The notes below the pieces were generated by a model that worked only from the letters and a program-made list of their open reading frames with translations, was not told the origin of the DNA and did no database searches. From CAG-217 sp963638105 (GTDB lineage: Bacteria; Bacillota; Clostridia; Oscillospirales; Acutalibacteraceae), in contig CAVHPP010000006.1 of NCBI GenBank assembly GCA_963638105.1, positions 1 to 64,000 on the forward strand: 64,000 nt of DNA, read 5' to 3'. Position 1 is the first letter of the stretch, and each line of letters starts with the position of its first letter. The position numbers were made by a program, and so were the translations under genes. Positions 26,674 through 34,739 of the stretch are shown here, piece after piece.

Positions 26674-26882
26674 ACGCCGTCCTCCTCATCGTAGTAGCTT
26701 TCCAGTATGGTAGCAATGTGCCGGCATTCGCAGGCCATTTCGTAGTAGGTGCGCAGCTTTCTGCGCAGGCGGTACAGATCCTCTCCGCCATAGACGGAAA
26801 GCAGTGGGCGCAGTCCGTCCATCTTGGCACACAAAACATTATATTGTGTTCGATATTCCTGAGCGAGTTCTTCAATAAGCAT
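26670..26882 (-). CDS. Small acidic helical protein, unknown
   Basis: A 70-residue protein predicted to be nearly all helical, with many Leu, Tyr and acidic residues (LIEELAQEYRTQYNVL..LRRKLRTYYEMACECRHI). It is translationally coupled to the sigma-region-4 gene (ATGA overlap). I recognise no family; coupling suggests the two proteins act together, possibly as a regulator pair. Confidence 0.6.
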   Translation of the reverse strand: MLIEELAQEYRTQYNVLCAKMDGLRPLLSVYGGEDLYRLRRKLRTYYEMACECRHIATILESYYDEEDGV

Positions 26883-27226
26883 GATTTTTCCGTCCTTTTT
26901 TCATTTTTCAAAGCAGCAGGCATTGCAGGTACTTATTTTTTTCTGCTGTTTCAGCTCTAATAATAGAGAATTCGACCTGTAATGTCAACCAAATTGAGAA
27001 AAAAATTGGAAATTTGTGGATTTTTTATACAAATCTGCCGGGTATGACGGTTTGCCGCAGGGTTTGACAAATTTTGCGTACAAATGCTGATATACTGTAT
27101 CCGGCTTTTGCAAAAGGGGCGCGATTTCGGTCGGCAACGGGGCATCATTGGGTGTCGGACGGTAGTTGGATAAACACCGTGTGCTGATTATCTTCCGGGC
27201 GTCTTTACTTTTGCGCGGGAAAGTGA
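26883..27226. other. Gene-free stretch with a possible upstream promoter
   Basis: About 340 bp without a gene. It holds an extended -10 (TGATATACT, 27088-27096) preceded by a TTGACA at 27064-27069, too far for normal spacing. A 5' TATCC and 3' GGATA could close a longer stem, but no known riboswitch or small RNA was recognised. Confidence 0.4.
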
Positions 27227-27232
27227 TATAGT
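27204..27232 (+). promoter_or_regulatory. Promoter of the D-glutamate/oxoproline operon
   Basis: TTTACT at 27204-27209 and TATAGT at 27227-27232, 17-bp spacer. A start near 27239 puts the transcript's first bases at the foot of the hairpin that follows. Confidence 0.5.
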
Positions 27233-27241
27233 ATTGGATAA

Positions 27242-27286
27242 GGGCAACGGAGCTTTTTTCGCTTTGGTGCCCTATTGTCTTTTTTT
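27242..27286 (+). terminator. Leader terminator/attenuator hairpin before the dat operon
   Basis: A 12-bp stem (GGGCAACGGAGC against GCTTTGGTGCCC, with one mismatch and two G-U pairs) with a T-rich loop, then a run of seven T (27280-27286), followed immediately by the SD GGAGG and the start at 27301. Its position at the 5' end of the transcript suggests attenuation or 5' protection. Confidence 0.55.
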
Positions 27287-27300
27287 GGAGGATATGCGAT

Positions 27301-28149
27301 ATGGAGAATTTAGGTTACTACAACGGCAAGTTTGGCCCGCTGGAGGAAATGCAGGTGCCCATGCTGGACCGTGTATGCTTTTTCGGCGACGGTTGCTATG
27401 ACGCCACTTACAGCCGCAATCATGTGATTTATGCGCTGGATGAGCATCTGGATCGCTTCTATAACAGTGCGGCGCTTTTGGGTATTCGCCTGACGCAGAC
27501 CAAGGCGGAGATGGGTGCCTTACTTACGGAGATGGTGGAAAAGGTGGACTGCGGCGAGCAGTTCGTCTATTGGCAGGTGACCCGGGGCACTGCGATGCGC
27601 AACCACGCGTATCCGGATCCGGACAAAGTGCCGGCCAATTTGTGGATCGTGCTGACCCCCTGTTCGGTACAGGATACTTATAAAAAAATCAAACTGATTA
27701 CCACGGAGGATACGCGCTTCCTTCACTGCAATATTAAGACTTTGAATCTGCTGCCCTCTTGTATGGCAGCCCAGCGCACGGCGGTGGCCGGGTGCGACGA
27801 GTCCGTATTCCATCGGGGCGATATTGTCACCGAGTGCGCGCACTCCAATGTGTCTATTATTCAGGACGGCGTGTTTAAGACCCACCCCACCGATCATTAT
27901 ATTCTGCCGGGTATTGCCCGTGCCCATTTGATCAAAATGTGCAAGAAGCTGGGCTATGCAGTAGATGAAACGCCCTTTACCGTGGCAGAGATGATGGCGG
28001 CGGATGAGGTCATTGTGTCCTCCTCCGGTTCCTTCTGCCTGGCAGCAGAGAGCATTGACGGCCAACCGGTGGGCGGTAAAGCGCCGCAGATGCTGAAAGA
28101 TTTGCAGGACGCTCTGGTAGCGGACTTTATGGACGCAACAGCTCGCTAA
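27301..28149 (+). CDS. dat: D-amino acid aminotransferase (class IV)
   Basis: The 282-residue fold-type IV PLP enzyme begins MENLGYYNGKFGPLEEMQVP, with the lysine in HCNIKTLNLLPSC and the class IV signature around VTECAHSNVSII. It interconverts D-Ala and D-Glu with the matching 2-oxo acids. SD GGAGG lies ten bases before the ATG. It leads a seven-gene operon of D-amino-acid and 5-oxoproline enzymes. A branched-chain aminotransferase is a weaker alternative; context favours the D-enzyme. Confidence 0.87.
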   Translation: MENLGYYNGKFGPLEEMQVPMLDRVCFFGDGCYDATYSRNHVIYALDEHLDRFYNSAALLGIRLTQTKAEMGALLTEMVEKVDCGEQFVYWQVTRGTAMRNHAYPDPDKVPANLWIVLTPCSVQDTYKKIKLITTEDTRFLHCNIKTLNLLPSCMAAQRTAVAGCDESVFHRGDIVTECAHSNVSIIQDGVFKTHPTDHYILPGIARAHLIKMCKKLGYAVDETPFTVAEMMAADEVIVSSSGSFCLAAESIDGQPVGGKAPQMLKDLQDALVADFMDATAR

Positions 28150-28173
28150 ATCGGACGAGAGGGGACGACTGCA

Positions 28174-29253
28174 ATGACCAATGAAGAACTGACACTGTAT
28201 AATATCGGTGAGAATTTGGACAGCTTAATGACCCTGGATCCGCGAGGGTACGGTGTGTGCCGTATTCTGTACCGGGCGGCTAGGGACTATGCCGGAGAGC
28301 CGCTGTCTGTGCATGCGGCCAAGGGACTGGTGGCGCATATCCACTCGGGCGATTTGGTGTATATCATCACCGGTTTTGTGCTGTTGCCCTGGAAGCAGCC
28401 GGAGACGGACGGCATGGTGTCTTCTATGATGCTGGCGCGCTTCCTGATTAAAGCCTTTGACTGTACCCCGGTACTGGTGGTGTCGGAGGAATGTATGGAG
28501 GCGGTGCGGCGGTTGGCCAGGGTACTGGGCTTCCATTTGTATGACACGGTAGAGGAGGCGCGGGAATACCCGTTCTCCATGTGCGCCGTGTCCTTTACCA
28601 AGGACGACCGAGAGGCTTCTGCCCAGGCAGAGGCGCTGCTGGCAAAAGGCGTTCCGGCGGCGGTGATCACCAATGAGGCACCCGGGCGCAATGCCAAGGG
28701 TGCGTACCATAACGCGGTGGGCAAATGCTTAACGGAGCTGGAGGCCAAGAGCGATGTGCTCTTTAACGCCTGCAAGGCGCGGGGCGTTTACAATCTATCT
28801 ATTGGCGACCTGGGCAACGAGATTGGTATGGCGACCATCGGCGATCATATTCGCAAATATGTGCCCCATGCTGACGACGGTGAGTGCGAATGCGCCTGCG
28901 GCGGCGGTATTTTGGTGGAAAGCACAGCGGATAACCTGATTACTGCTACTTGCTCTGACTGGGGCTGCAATGCCATGATGGCAGCTACGGCATATTTGCT
29001 GGGTAATGCGGACCTGTTCCAGTCTGAAGAGGTGCAGCAGCGGGCCATGGAGGAGGCGGCGCGAGCCGGGCTTCTGGATATGTATGGGCGCAATATTCCC
29101 AGCATAGACGGCTTTGGCCGCAGCATCAACCTGCCGTTGGTGAAGCTGATGAAAGAGCTGATCAGCTACCCGCCCAAGGTGGTGCAAAAGACCAGTGGCT
29201 GGTTTGCAGACACCATTGCCAAGGGCTATTTTGACGGCTATTACGGAGAATAA
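28174..29253 (+). CDS. D-glutamate cyclase C-terminal type protein (DUF4392)
   Basis: The 359-residue protein matches the DUF4392 family: LVAHIHSGDLVYIITGFVLL, TDGMVSSMMLARFL, SIGDLGNEIGMATIGDHI and a C-terminal GGGILVESTADNLITATCSDWGC. In mammals this domain forms the C-terminal half of the mitochondrial D-glutamate cyclase (DGLUCY), which converts D-Glu to 5-oxo-D-proline. Its partner half (DUF1445) is a separate gene three genes downstream. The protein is soluble. It lies between the transaminase and the oxoprolinase genes, which fits D-Glu as substrate. The reaction in this bacterium is inferred. Confidence 0.85.
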   Translation: MTNEELTLYNIGENLDSLMTLDPRGYGVCRILYRAARDYAGEPLSVHAAKGLVAHIHSGDLVYIITGFVLLPWKQPETDGMVSSMMLARFLIKAFDCTPVLVVSEECMEAVRRLARVLGFHLYDTVEEAREYPFSMCAVSFTKDDREASAQAEALLAKGVPAAVITNEAPGRNAKGAYHNAVGKCLTELEAKSDVLFNACKARGVYNLSIGDLGNEIGMATIGDHIRKYVPHADDGECECACGGGILVESTADNLITATCSDWGCNAMMAATAYLLGNADLFQSEEVQQRAMEEAARAGLLDMYGRNIPSIDGFGRSINLPLVKLMKELISYPPKVVQKTSGWFADTIAKGYFDGYYGE

Positions 29254-29256
29254 CCG

Positions 29257-29988
29257 ATGGACTATTCCTTTTTACAGTGCGGCGAGGGCGCCCTTACCGT
29301 GCACTTGGGGGACGGAATCGACCCGGCAATCAATCGCCGGGTCACCGCTCTGCAAGGGGCCATTGGCAGCGCCGGCCTGCGTGGGATTACAGACTTGATC
29401 CCTGCTTATGCGGATTTGACCGTGTGCTATGACTGCACGGTGATTTCTGCAAAGGCGTTGCAACGGCGGCTGCGGCGACTGCTGGACAGTCTGTCTGTGG
29501 CCGGGCAGGATCGGCGGCGGGTGTTTCGGCTGCCGGTGTGTTACGGCGGCGATTATGGGCCGGATTTGGACTTTGTTTGCCGCCACAGCGGCCTGTCTGC
29601 GCAGGAAGTGATTGAGCTGCACAGTCAGCCGGATTATTTGATTTATATGCTGGGCTTTTTGCCCGGCTTTGCCTATTTAGGGGGGCTGGACCCTCGGCTG
29701 CATACGCCGCGGCTGGACAGCCCGCGCACTTGTATTCCTGCGGGTAGCGTGGGAATCGGCGGTGCCCAAACCGGGGTGTATCCGCTGGCTTCTCCCGGCG
29801 GCTGGCAGCTGCTGGGGCGCACGCCGGTGTCTGTATTTGATCGGCAGCGGCAGGAGCCGATTCTGTACCGGGCAGGGGATCTGGTGCATTTTGTGCCCAT
29901 CTCGCCTGCCGAGTATGAAGAAATCGCTCGGGCAGTGGCAGCGGGTACTTATACGGTGCAGGTGGAGGAGGTGCCGGTATGCGACTGA
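29257..29988 (+). CDS. pxpB: 5-oxoprolinase subunit PxpB (KipI-like)
   Basis: The 243-residue protein has the KipI/PxpB pattern YMLGFLPGFAYLGGLDPRLH and PAGSVGIGGAQTGVYPLASPGGW. With PxpC and PxpA it forms the bacterial ATP-dependent 5-oxoprolinase that opens 5-oxoproline to glutamate. Three bases separate it from the DUF4392 gene and it overlaps pxpC by ten bases. Confidence 0.93.
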   Translation: MDYSFLQCGEGALTVHLGDGIDPAINRRVTALQGAIGSAGLRGITDLIPAYADLTVCYDCTVISAKALQRRLRRLLDSLSVAGQDRRRVFRLPVCYGGDYGPDLDFVCRHSGLSAQEVIELHSQPDYLIYMLGFLPGFAYLGGLDPRLHTPRLDSPRTCIPAGSVGIGGAQTGVYPLASPGGWQLLGRTPVSVFDRQRQEPILYRAGDLVHFVPISPAEYEEIARAVAAGTYTVQVEEVPVCD

Positions 29989-30911
29989 TGATCGACGCCC
30001 CCGGTGCTTTGACCACTGTGCAGGACTTGGGGCGCACCGGAGTAGCCCACTTGGGCTTTTGCACCTGCGGGGCGATGGACTTAACTTCTATGCAGATTGC
30101 CAATCGGCTGGTGGGCAACTGCCGAGGCTGTGCGGTACTGGAGATGACGCTGACCGGTATTACGGCCCGGTTTGCAGGCGAGGGCTATTTTGCTTTGGCC
30201 GGGGGCGACTTTGCCCCCACATTAAACGGAAAACCCATTGAGAATTACCGTGCCTATGGGGTGCGCAGCGGCGACCGTCTGCAACTGGGCGCTGCCCGCA
30301 CCGGTCTGCGGTGCTATTTAGCACTGTCCGGCGGCGTGGATGTGCCGGTGGTGCTGGGCAGCCGCTCCACGGATCTGAAAATTCAAATGGGCGGGCTGGA
30401 CGGTCGCGCCTTGCAAGCAGGTGATGTGCTGACTACCGGCGATTTTTGTTTGCCTATCGGTGATCCGACGCCTTGGCATATTCCGCCGGTGACCTTTGCG
30501 CCGCCGTATACGCTGCGGTGTATTGACGGCCCCCAGGCGGCCCGATTTGACTCGGCTGCACGGACGGATTTTTACAGCAAGCCCTACACCGTTACCCCAA
30601 AGAGCGACCGTATGGGTCTGCGGCTGGAGGGTTCGGCGCTGACGGCAGAAAGCGGAGTGGATATTTGCTCTGACGGGATTGTACGGGGCAGTGTGCAGGT
30701 GCCCGGCAGCGGGCAGCCCATTGTACTGATGAGCGATCATCAAACGGTGGGCGGCTATGCCAAGATCGCCACGGTGATCGGCTGCGATGTGTCGCTGCTG
30801 GCGCAGGCACGGCCGGGGGATACGGTGCGTTTTGTACCCATTACAGTGCAAGGGGCGGAAAAGATCGCCCGGCAGCAGGAAAAATGGCTGGACAATTTGC
30901 TTTTCTGGTAA
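29979..30911 (+). CDS. pxpC: 5-oxoprolinase subunit PxpC (KipA-like, biotin-carboxylase-associated fold)
   Basis: The 310-residue protein begins MIDAPGALTTVQDLGRTGVA and has the PxpC motifs SRSTDLK and SDRMGLRLEG, with QPIVLMSDHQTVGGY near the end. It is the second large subunit of the oxoprolinase. The ATG lies inside pxpB, ten bases before its stop, so the two are coupled. Confidence 0.92.
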   Translation: MRLMIDAPGALTTVQDLGRTGVAHLGFCTCGAMDLTSMQIANRLVGNCRGCAVLEMTLTGITARFAGEGYFALAGGDFAPTLNGKPIENYRAYGVRSGDRLQLGAARTGLRCYLALSGGVDVPVVLGSRSTDLKIQMGGLDGRALQAGDVLTTGDFCLPIGDPTPWHIPPVTFAPPYTLRCIDGPQAARFDSAARTDFYSKPYTVTPKSDRMGLRLEGSALTAESGVDICSDGIVRGSVQVPGSGQPIVLMSDHQTVGGYAKIATVIGCDVSLLAQARPGDTVRFVPITVQGAEKIARQQEKWLDNLLFW

Positions 30912-30944
30912 AAAATATTGCCTTTCGGCACAGGAGGATATAGA

Positions 30945-31730
30945 ATGGATTACAGCGATTGGGCGCCCCGGGATGTGCGGGCGCTGATCAGCGCAGGCAA
31001 GTTACAGGGTCAGACCTCCGGCATGTGCGCCGGCTATGCCCAGGCTAACCTTTGCATTTTGCCGAAGGCGCAGGCCTTTGACTTTTTGCTTTTTTGTATG
31101 CGCAATCCCCGACCCTGCCCCATTTTAGAGGTGGGCGAGGCGGGCTGCCGCCAAATGGGCGCCATGGCCCGGGGTGACGATGTGTGTACCGCCTTTCCCA
31201 AGTACCGCATTTGGCGGGCAGGGGAGCTGGTGGAAGAAGTAACGGATATTTCCGCCTATTGGCAGGACGATTTGGTGTACTTCCTTATCGGCTGTTCCTT
31301 TAGCTTTGAAAGTGAGCTTTTGCAGGCGGGGGTGCCGGTGCGGCATATTGAAGAAGGGCGCAATGTGCCCATGTTCAATACCAATTTGGCCTTGGAGCCT
31401 GCAGGCGTATTCCACGGCAATATGGTGGTGTCCATGCGTCCCATTCCCCATGATTTGGTGGTGCGCAGCGTGCAGGTCACTTCTGCCATGCCCCGGGTGC
31501 ACGGCGCGCCGGTGCAGATCGGCGACCCGGCAGCCATCGGTATTGCCGATGTGCAATGCCCGGATTACGGCGACAGCGTGACCATTCGACCGGGCGAGGT
31601 GCCGGTGTTTTGGCCTTGTGGGGTAACTCCCCAGGCAGCGGTGATGGCGGCCAAGGTGCCCTTTGCCATTACCCACGCACCGGGGCATATGCTCATTACC
31701 GATGTGCCCAATACCATGCTGAAATATTGA
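30945..31730 (+). CDS. D-glutamate cyclase N-terminal type protein (DUF1445, YcsI-like)
   Basis: The 261-residue protein has the DUF1445/YcsI signatures: GYAQANLCILPKAQAFDFLLF, CPILEVGEAG, IGCSFSFESELL, NVPMFNTNLA, SMRPIP and the C-terminal THAPGHMLITDV. This domain is the N-terminal half of mammalian D-glutamate cyclase. The start at 30945 follows AGGAGGA; the upstream GTG-less frame extension is not supported. It sits between pxpC and pxpA, so both cyclase halves flank the oxoprolinase genes. Confidence 0.9.
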   Translation: MDYSDWAPRDVRALISAGKLQGQTSGMCAGYAQANLCILPKAQAFDFLLFCMRNPRPCPILEVGEAGCRQMGAMARGDDVCTAFPKYRIWRAGELVEEVTDISAYWQDDLVYFLIGCSFSFESELLQAGVPVRHIEEGRNVPMFNTNLALEPAGVFHGNMVVSMRPIPHDLVVRSVQVTSAMPRVHGAPVQIGDPAAIGIADVQCPDYGDSVTIRPGEVPVFWPCGVTPQAAVMAAKVPFAITHAPGHMLITDVPNTMLKY

Positions 31731-31749
31731 TTTTTTTGGAGCTTGATTT

Positions 31750-32526
31750 ATGTATAAAGTGGATTTGAATTCGGATTTGGGCGAGAGCTTCGGTGCCTAC
31801 ACCATCGGGTCGGATGATCGGGTGCTGGCACTGGTGTCCTCTGCCAATGTGGCTTGCGGTTTCCATGCCGGCGACCCTTCTGTGATGGGGGCCACGATGG
31901 CAGCCTGCCGGGCGCAGGGTGTGGCGGTGGGCGCCCACCCCGGGTTCCCGGATTTGGTGGGGTTCGGTCGGCGGCAGCTGGCGGTGACCCCGGACCAGGC
32001 CTATGGGGATGTGCTGTATCAGATCGGCGCGCTTGCCGGCTTTTGCCGGGCAAACGGCACTGCCTTGCAGCATGTGAAGCCCCACGGTGCTTTGTACAAT
32101 ATGGCTTGCAAGGATTTGGAACTGGCCCGGGCGGTGACCCGCGCGGTGCGGGATTTTGACCCGGCGCTGGTGCTGTTGGCACCGGCGGGCTCCTGCCTGC
32201 AACAGGCAGCGAAAGAGCAGGGCGTGTCCTTTGGCTGCGAGGTGTTTGCCGACCGTGCTTATGAGGCGGACGGCAGCCTGCGGGATCGGCGCAAGCCCGG
32301 TGCCATGATTACAGACACCGCCACGGCCATTGACCGGGTGGTGCGTATGGTTAAAGAACAGAAAGTGACGGCTTATACCGGTGAGGATATTCCGGTGGTG
32401 GCGCACTCGGTGTGCGTTCACGGCGACGGTGCCCGTGCGCTGGAATTTGTGCAGGCGCTGCGCAGCGCCTTTGCAGAGAATGGCATTGCCGTTGCGCCTT
32501 TGGCGGAGGTGATTGCAGATGTATAA
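31750..32526 (+). CDS. pxpA: 5-oxoprolinase subunit PxpA (LamB/YcsF family)
   Basis: The 258-residue protein begins YKVDLNSDLGESFGAY and has VSSANVACGFHAGDP and KPHGALYN, the LamB/YcsF signatures of a glycoside-hydrolase/deacetylase-like fold. It completes the PxpABC enzyme. It overlaps the alr gene by eight bases. Confidence 0.95.
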   Translation: MYKVDLNSDLGESFGAYTIGSDDRVLALVSSANVACGFHAGDPSVMGATMAACRAQGVAVGAHPGFPDLVGFGRRQLAVTPDQAYGDVLYQIGALAGFCRANGTALQHVKPHGALYNMACKDLELARAVTRAVRDFDPALVLLAPAGSCLQQAAKEQGVSFGCEVFADRAYEADGSLRDRRKPGAMITDTATAIDRVVRMVKEQKVTAYTGEDIPVVAHSVCVHGDGARALEFVQALRSAFAENGIAVAPLAEVIADV

Positions 32527-33673
32527 ACGCACCCAAGCGCAGATCAATTTGAATGCACTGGAGGCAAACATTGCCGCTATTCGGCAAAAGATTGGGCCGG
32601 ATACCAAGCTGCTGGGTGTGATCAAAGCAGACGCTTACGGTCACGGTGCGGCATATATCGGCCGCCGGTATGAAGAGAACTTTGATTTTTACGGCGTGGC
32701 TTGTATTGAAGAAGCAATGGAACTGCGCCGAGCAGGTGTAACCCTGCCCATTTTGGTCCTGGGACCGGTATTTCCGGACGATTTTCCTCGGGCGGTAGAA
32801 CAAAATGTGCGACTGCCGATCTTCTCCATGGAGGCAGCCAAGGCACTGTCGGCGGAGGCGGTGCGCCAGGGTAAGCAGGTGCCTTTTCACTTTGCGCTGG
32901 ACACGGGTATGAGCCGTATCGGCTTCCAAGTGACAGAAGAGAGCGCAGATATTTGTAAGGCCATTTGCGATTTGCCGGGCATTTACCCGGAGGGGCTTTT
33001 CAGCCACTTTGCCACGGCGGACGAAACCAGCTTTGCCAAGGCAGAGGCTCAGCGGCAGCGGTACTTGCAGTTTTGCGATTTGCTGGAGCAGCGTGGGGTG
33101 AAAATTCCCATTAAACACCTGAACAATTCCGCCGGGATTATGCGCCTGGGCGGCAGTTTTAATATGGTGCGGGCGGGGATCATTCTTTACGGTCTGTACC
33201 CCTCGGCAGAGGTGGATCCGTCTCTGTTGCCCTTGCAGCCTGTGCTGCGCTGGGTGGCTCGGGTCAGCCATGTAAAAACTTTGGAGCCGGGGCGGGAGAT
33301 CAGCTACGGCGGTACTTACACCACCCCATCTCCCCGCCGAGTCGCCACCATTCCGGTGGGCTATGCAGACGGTTATCCCCGCTGCTTATCCGGCATGGGC
33401 CAGGTGCTCATCGGCGGCAAGCGCGCACCGATTCTCGGTCGGGTGTGTATGGATCAGTTTATGGTGGATGTGACGGAGATACCCGGTGTGCAAGTAGGTA
33501 CGCCGGTAACCCTGGTGGGAACGGACGGTAACGAAACCCTCAGTATGGAGGAAGTGTCCGGTCTGGCGCACAGCTTCAATTATGAGTTGCCTTGCCGTAT
33601 TGCCCGCCGGGTGCCCCGCGTGTATTACCGGGACGGTGTGCCGGTGGACGCAGTGGAGTATATACCCGTATAA
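32519..33673 (+). CDS. alr: Alanine racemase
   Basis: The 384-residue protein has the PLP lysine in LGVIKADAYGHG (about residue 38) and ILYGLYP, with the catalytic Tyr in EISYGGTYTTPS. It interconverts L- and D-alanine with PLP. The ATG at 32519 is favoured because GGAGG lies nine bases upstream; a TTG two codons earlier is in frame. It overlaps the end of pxpA. With the transaminase it could link L-Ala to D-Glu, besides feeding peptidoglycan. Confidence 0.94.
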   Translation: MYKRTQAQINLNALEANIAAIRQKIGPDTKLLGVIKADAYGHGAAYIGRRYEENFDFYGVACIEEAMELRRAGVTLPILVLGPVFPDDFPRAVEQNVRLPIFSMEAAKALSAEAVRQGKQVPFHFALDTGMSRIGFQVTEESADICKAICDLPGIYPEGLFSHFATADETSFAKAEAQRQRYLQFCDLLEQRGVKIPIKHLNNSAGIMRLGGSFNMVRAGIILYGLYPSAEVDPSLLPLQPVLRWVARVSHVKTLEPGREISYGGTYTTPSPRRVATIPVGYADGYPRCLSGMGQVLIGGKRAPILGRVCMDQFMVDVTEIPGVQVGTPVTLVGTDGNETLSMEEVSGLAHSFNYELPCRIARRVPRVYYRDGVPVDAVEYIPV

Positions 33674-33686
33674 GCGTATAAAAAGG

Positions 33687-33721
33687 AAAACCGCTTGACC
33701 GGTAGGTCAGGCGGTTTTTTG
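33687..33721. terminator. Bidirectional terminator after alr
   Basis: A 14-bp stem (AAAACCGCTTGACC with its complement, one G-U pair) with GGTA loop, then T-run; a T-rich tail also on the minus side. Confidence 0.8.
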
Positions 33722-33746
33722 CATATTCAGGTGGGCAAAAGCGATA

Positions 33747-33772
33747 GTAGAGCGGGGGACTTGCTCCCGCCG
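33747..33772 (+). repeat. REP-like element copy C, intergenic
   Basis: The same element as the two copies in the RAYT gene, with one substitution (A for G) and one inserted A. It lies between the alr terminator and the convergent hydrolase gene, a normal REP location. Confidence 0.75.
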
Positions 33773-33776
33773 CGTT

Positions 33777-34679
33777 TTATTTTTGCCCAAATTGGCTTTG
33801 CATAAACGAAAGTCGGGCGGCCACGCTCTCCCGGGTGGTGGGCGCGTGTAGCAGAATGTCGTAGCCGTGGACGGTGCCTTTGGTTTGGCGCAGGGTCACC
33901 GGCACGCCGGCTGCCGTCAACTGCTGTGCCAGCTGCGCGCCCTCGTCGTGCAGACAGTCAAATTCTGCCGTTTCAATATAGGTAGGCGGCAGGGCAGCTT
34001 GCGGGTTCGGGGCAGCCTGGGCGTCCTTTAAGTACCATTGCCACATTTTTTTGGACAGGCGGCCGTTCCACATGGGGGTGTCCACATAGGTTTGCATAGA
34101 GGGGGTGGTCATGGTCGGGTCCACCACCGGGTACACCAGCAGTTGGAACAGGGGCGCATGCCCTTTGGCAGCAGCCGTTGCAGTGACGCGCCGGGCCAGG
34201 CAGCCGCCGGCGCTGTCGCCGCCAATGGCAATGCGCCGAGGGTCGATCCCCAGCCGCCCGGCGTTCTCTACGGTCCAGTTATAGGTCAGTTGGCAGTCCT
34301 GCTCCGGGATCGGATAGGGGTGTGCCGGTGCCAGCCGGTAGTCCGGGCAGATCACCCGGCACCGGGCTCCGGCAGCGTAGGCCTTGGCCAGAGCAAAGTG
34401 GTAGGGCGCTGCCGCCAGCACAAATCCGCCGCCGTGAAAGTACACCAGCCCCGGCAGCTTTTGCCCCTTTGTGCCCTTTGGCTCAATGAGCAGGCAGGGC
34501 AGTCGGTGTCCGTCGTCGGTAGGCAGGGCAAAGCGAGTGACGGTAACGGCCTTGTCTGACCGCACACCCAGCGCCATACCCTCTAAGAACAGGTTGCACA
34601 CCGGCAGCAGCGGGGTAGTCAGCGGCGGAGTGAAGCGGCGGATCAGCCGAAATTCTTTTGAGATGGGATAGCGTTTCAT
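33777..34679 (-). CDS. Alpha/beta hydrolase, HSL-family esterase
   Basis: The 300-residue protein has the oxyanion motif YFHGGGFVLA, the nucleophile elbow GGDSAGGCLA with the catalytic Ser, and a C-terminal VHGYDILLHA with the His. It likely hydrolyses short acyl esters in the cytoplasm. A signal peptide is not visible. A hairpin (34699-34723) separates it from the upstream binding-protein gene. Confidence 0.87.
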   Translation of the reverse strand: MKRYPISKEFRLIRRFTPPLTTPLLPVCNLFLEGMALGVRSDKAVTVTRFALPTDDGHRLPCLLIEPKGTKGQKLPGLVYFHGGGFVLAAAPYHFALAKAYAAGARCRVICPDYRLAPAHPYPIPEQDCQLTYNWTVENAGRLGIDPRRIAIGGDSAGGCLARRVTATAAAKGHAPLFQLLVYPVVDPTMTTPSMQTYVDTPMWNGRLSKKMWQWYLKDAQAAPNPQAALPPTYIETAEFDCLHDEGAQLAQQLTAAGVPVTLRQTKGTVHGYDILLHAPTTRESVAARLSFMQSQFGQK

Positions 34680-34698
34680 AACGTTCTCCTAACAGAAA

Positions 34699-34723
34699 GC
34701 ACCTGTGGGGTGGCCACAGGTGC
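34699..34723 (-). terminator. Intercistronic hairpin
   Basis: Stem GCACCTGTGG / CCACAGGTGC with a short loop; on the minus strand it is followed by TTTCTGTT. A weak terminator between the binding-protein gene and the hydrolase gene. Confidence 0.5.
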
Positions 34724-34739
34724 GGGTGATGTACGCTGC

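Noticed and set aside
27064..27286. Possible 6S RNA or riboswitch before the dat operon
   Set aside because: The ends do not pair over a long stem with a central bulge and no riboswitch core was recognised.
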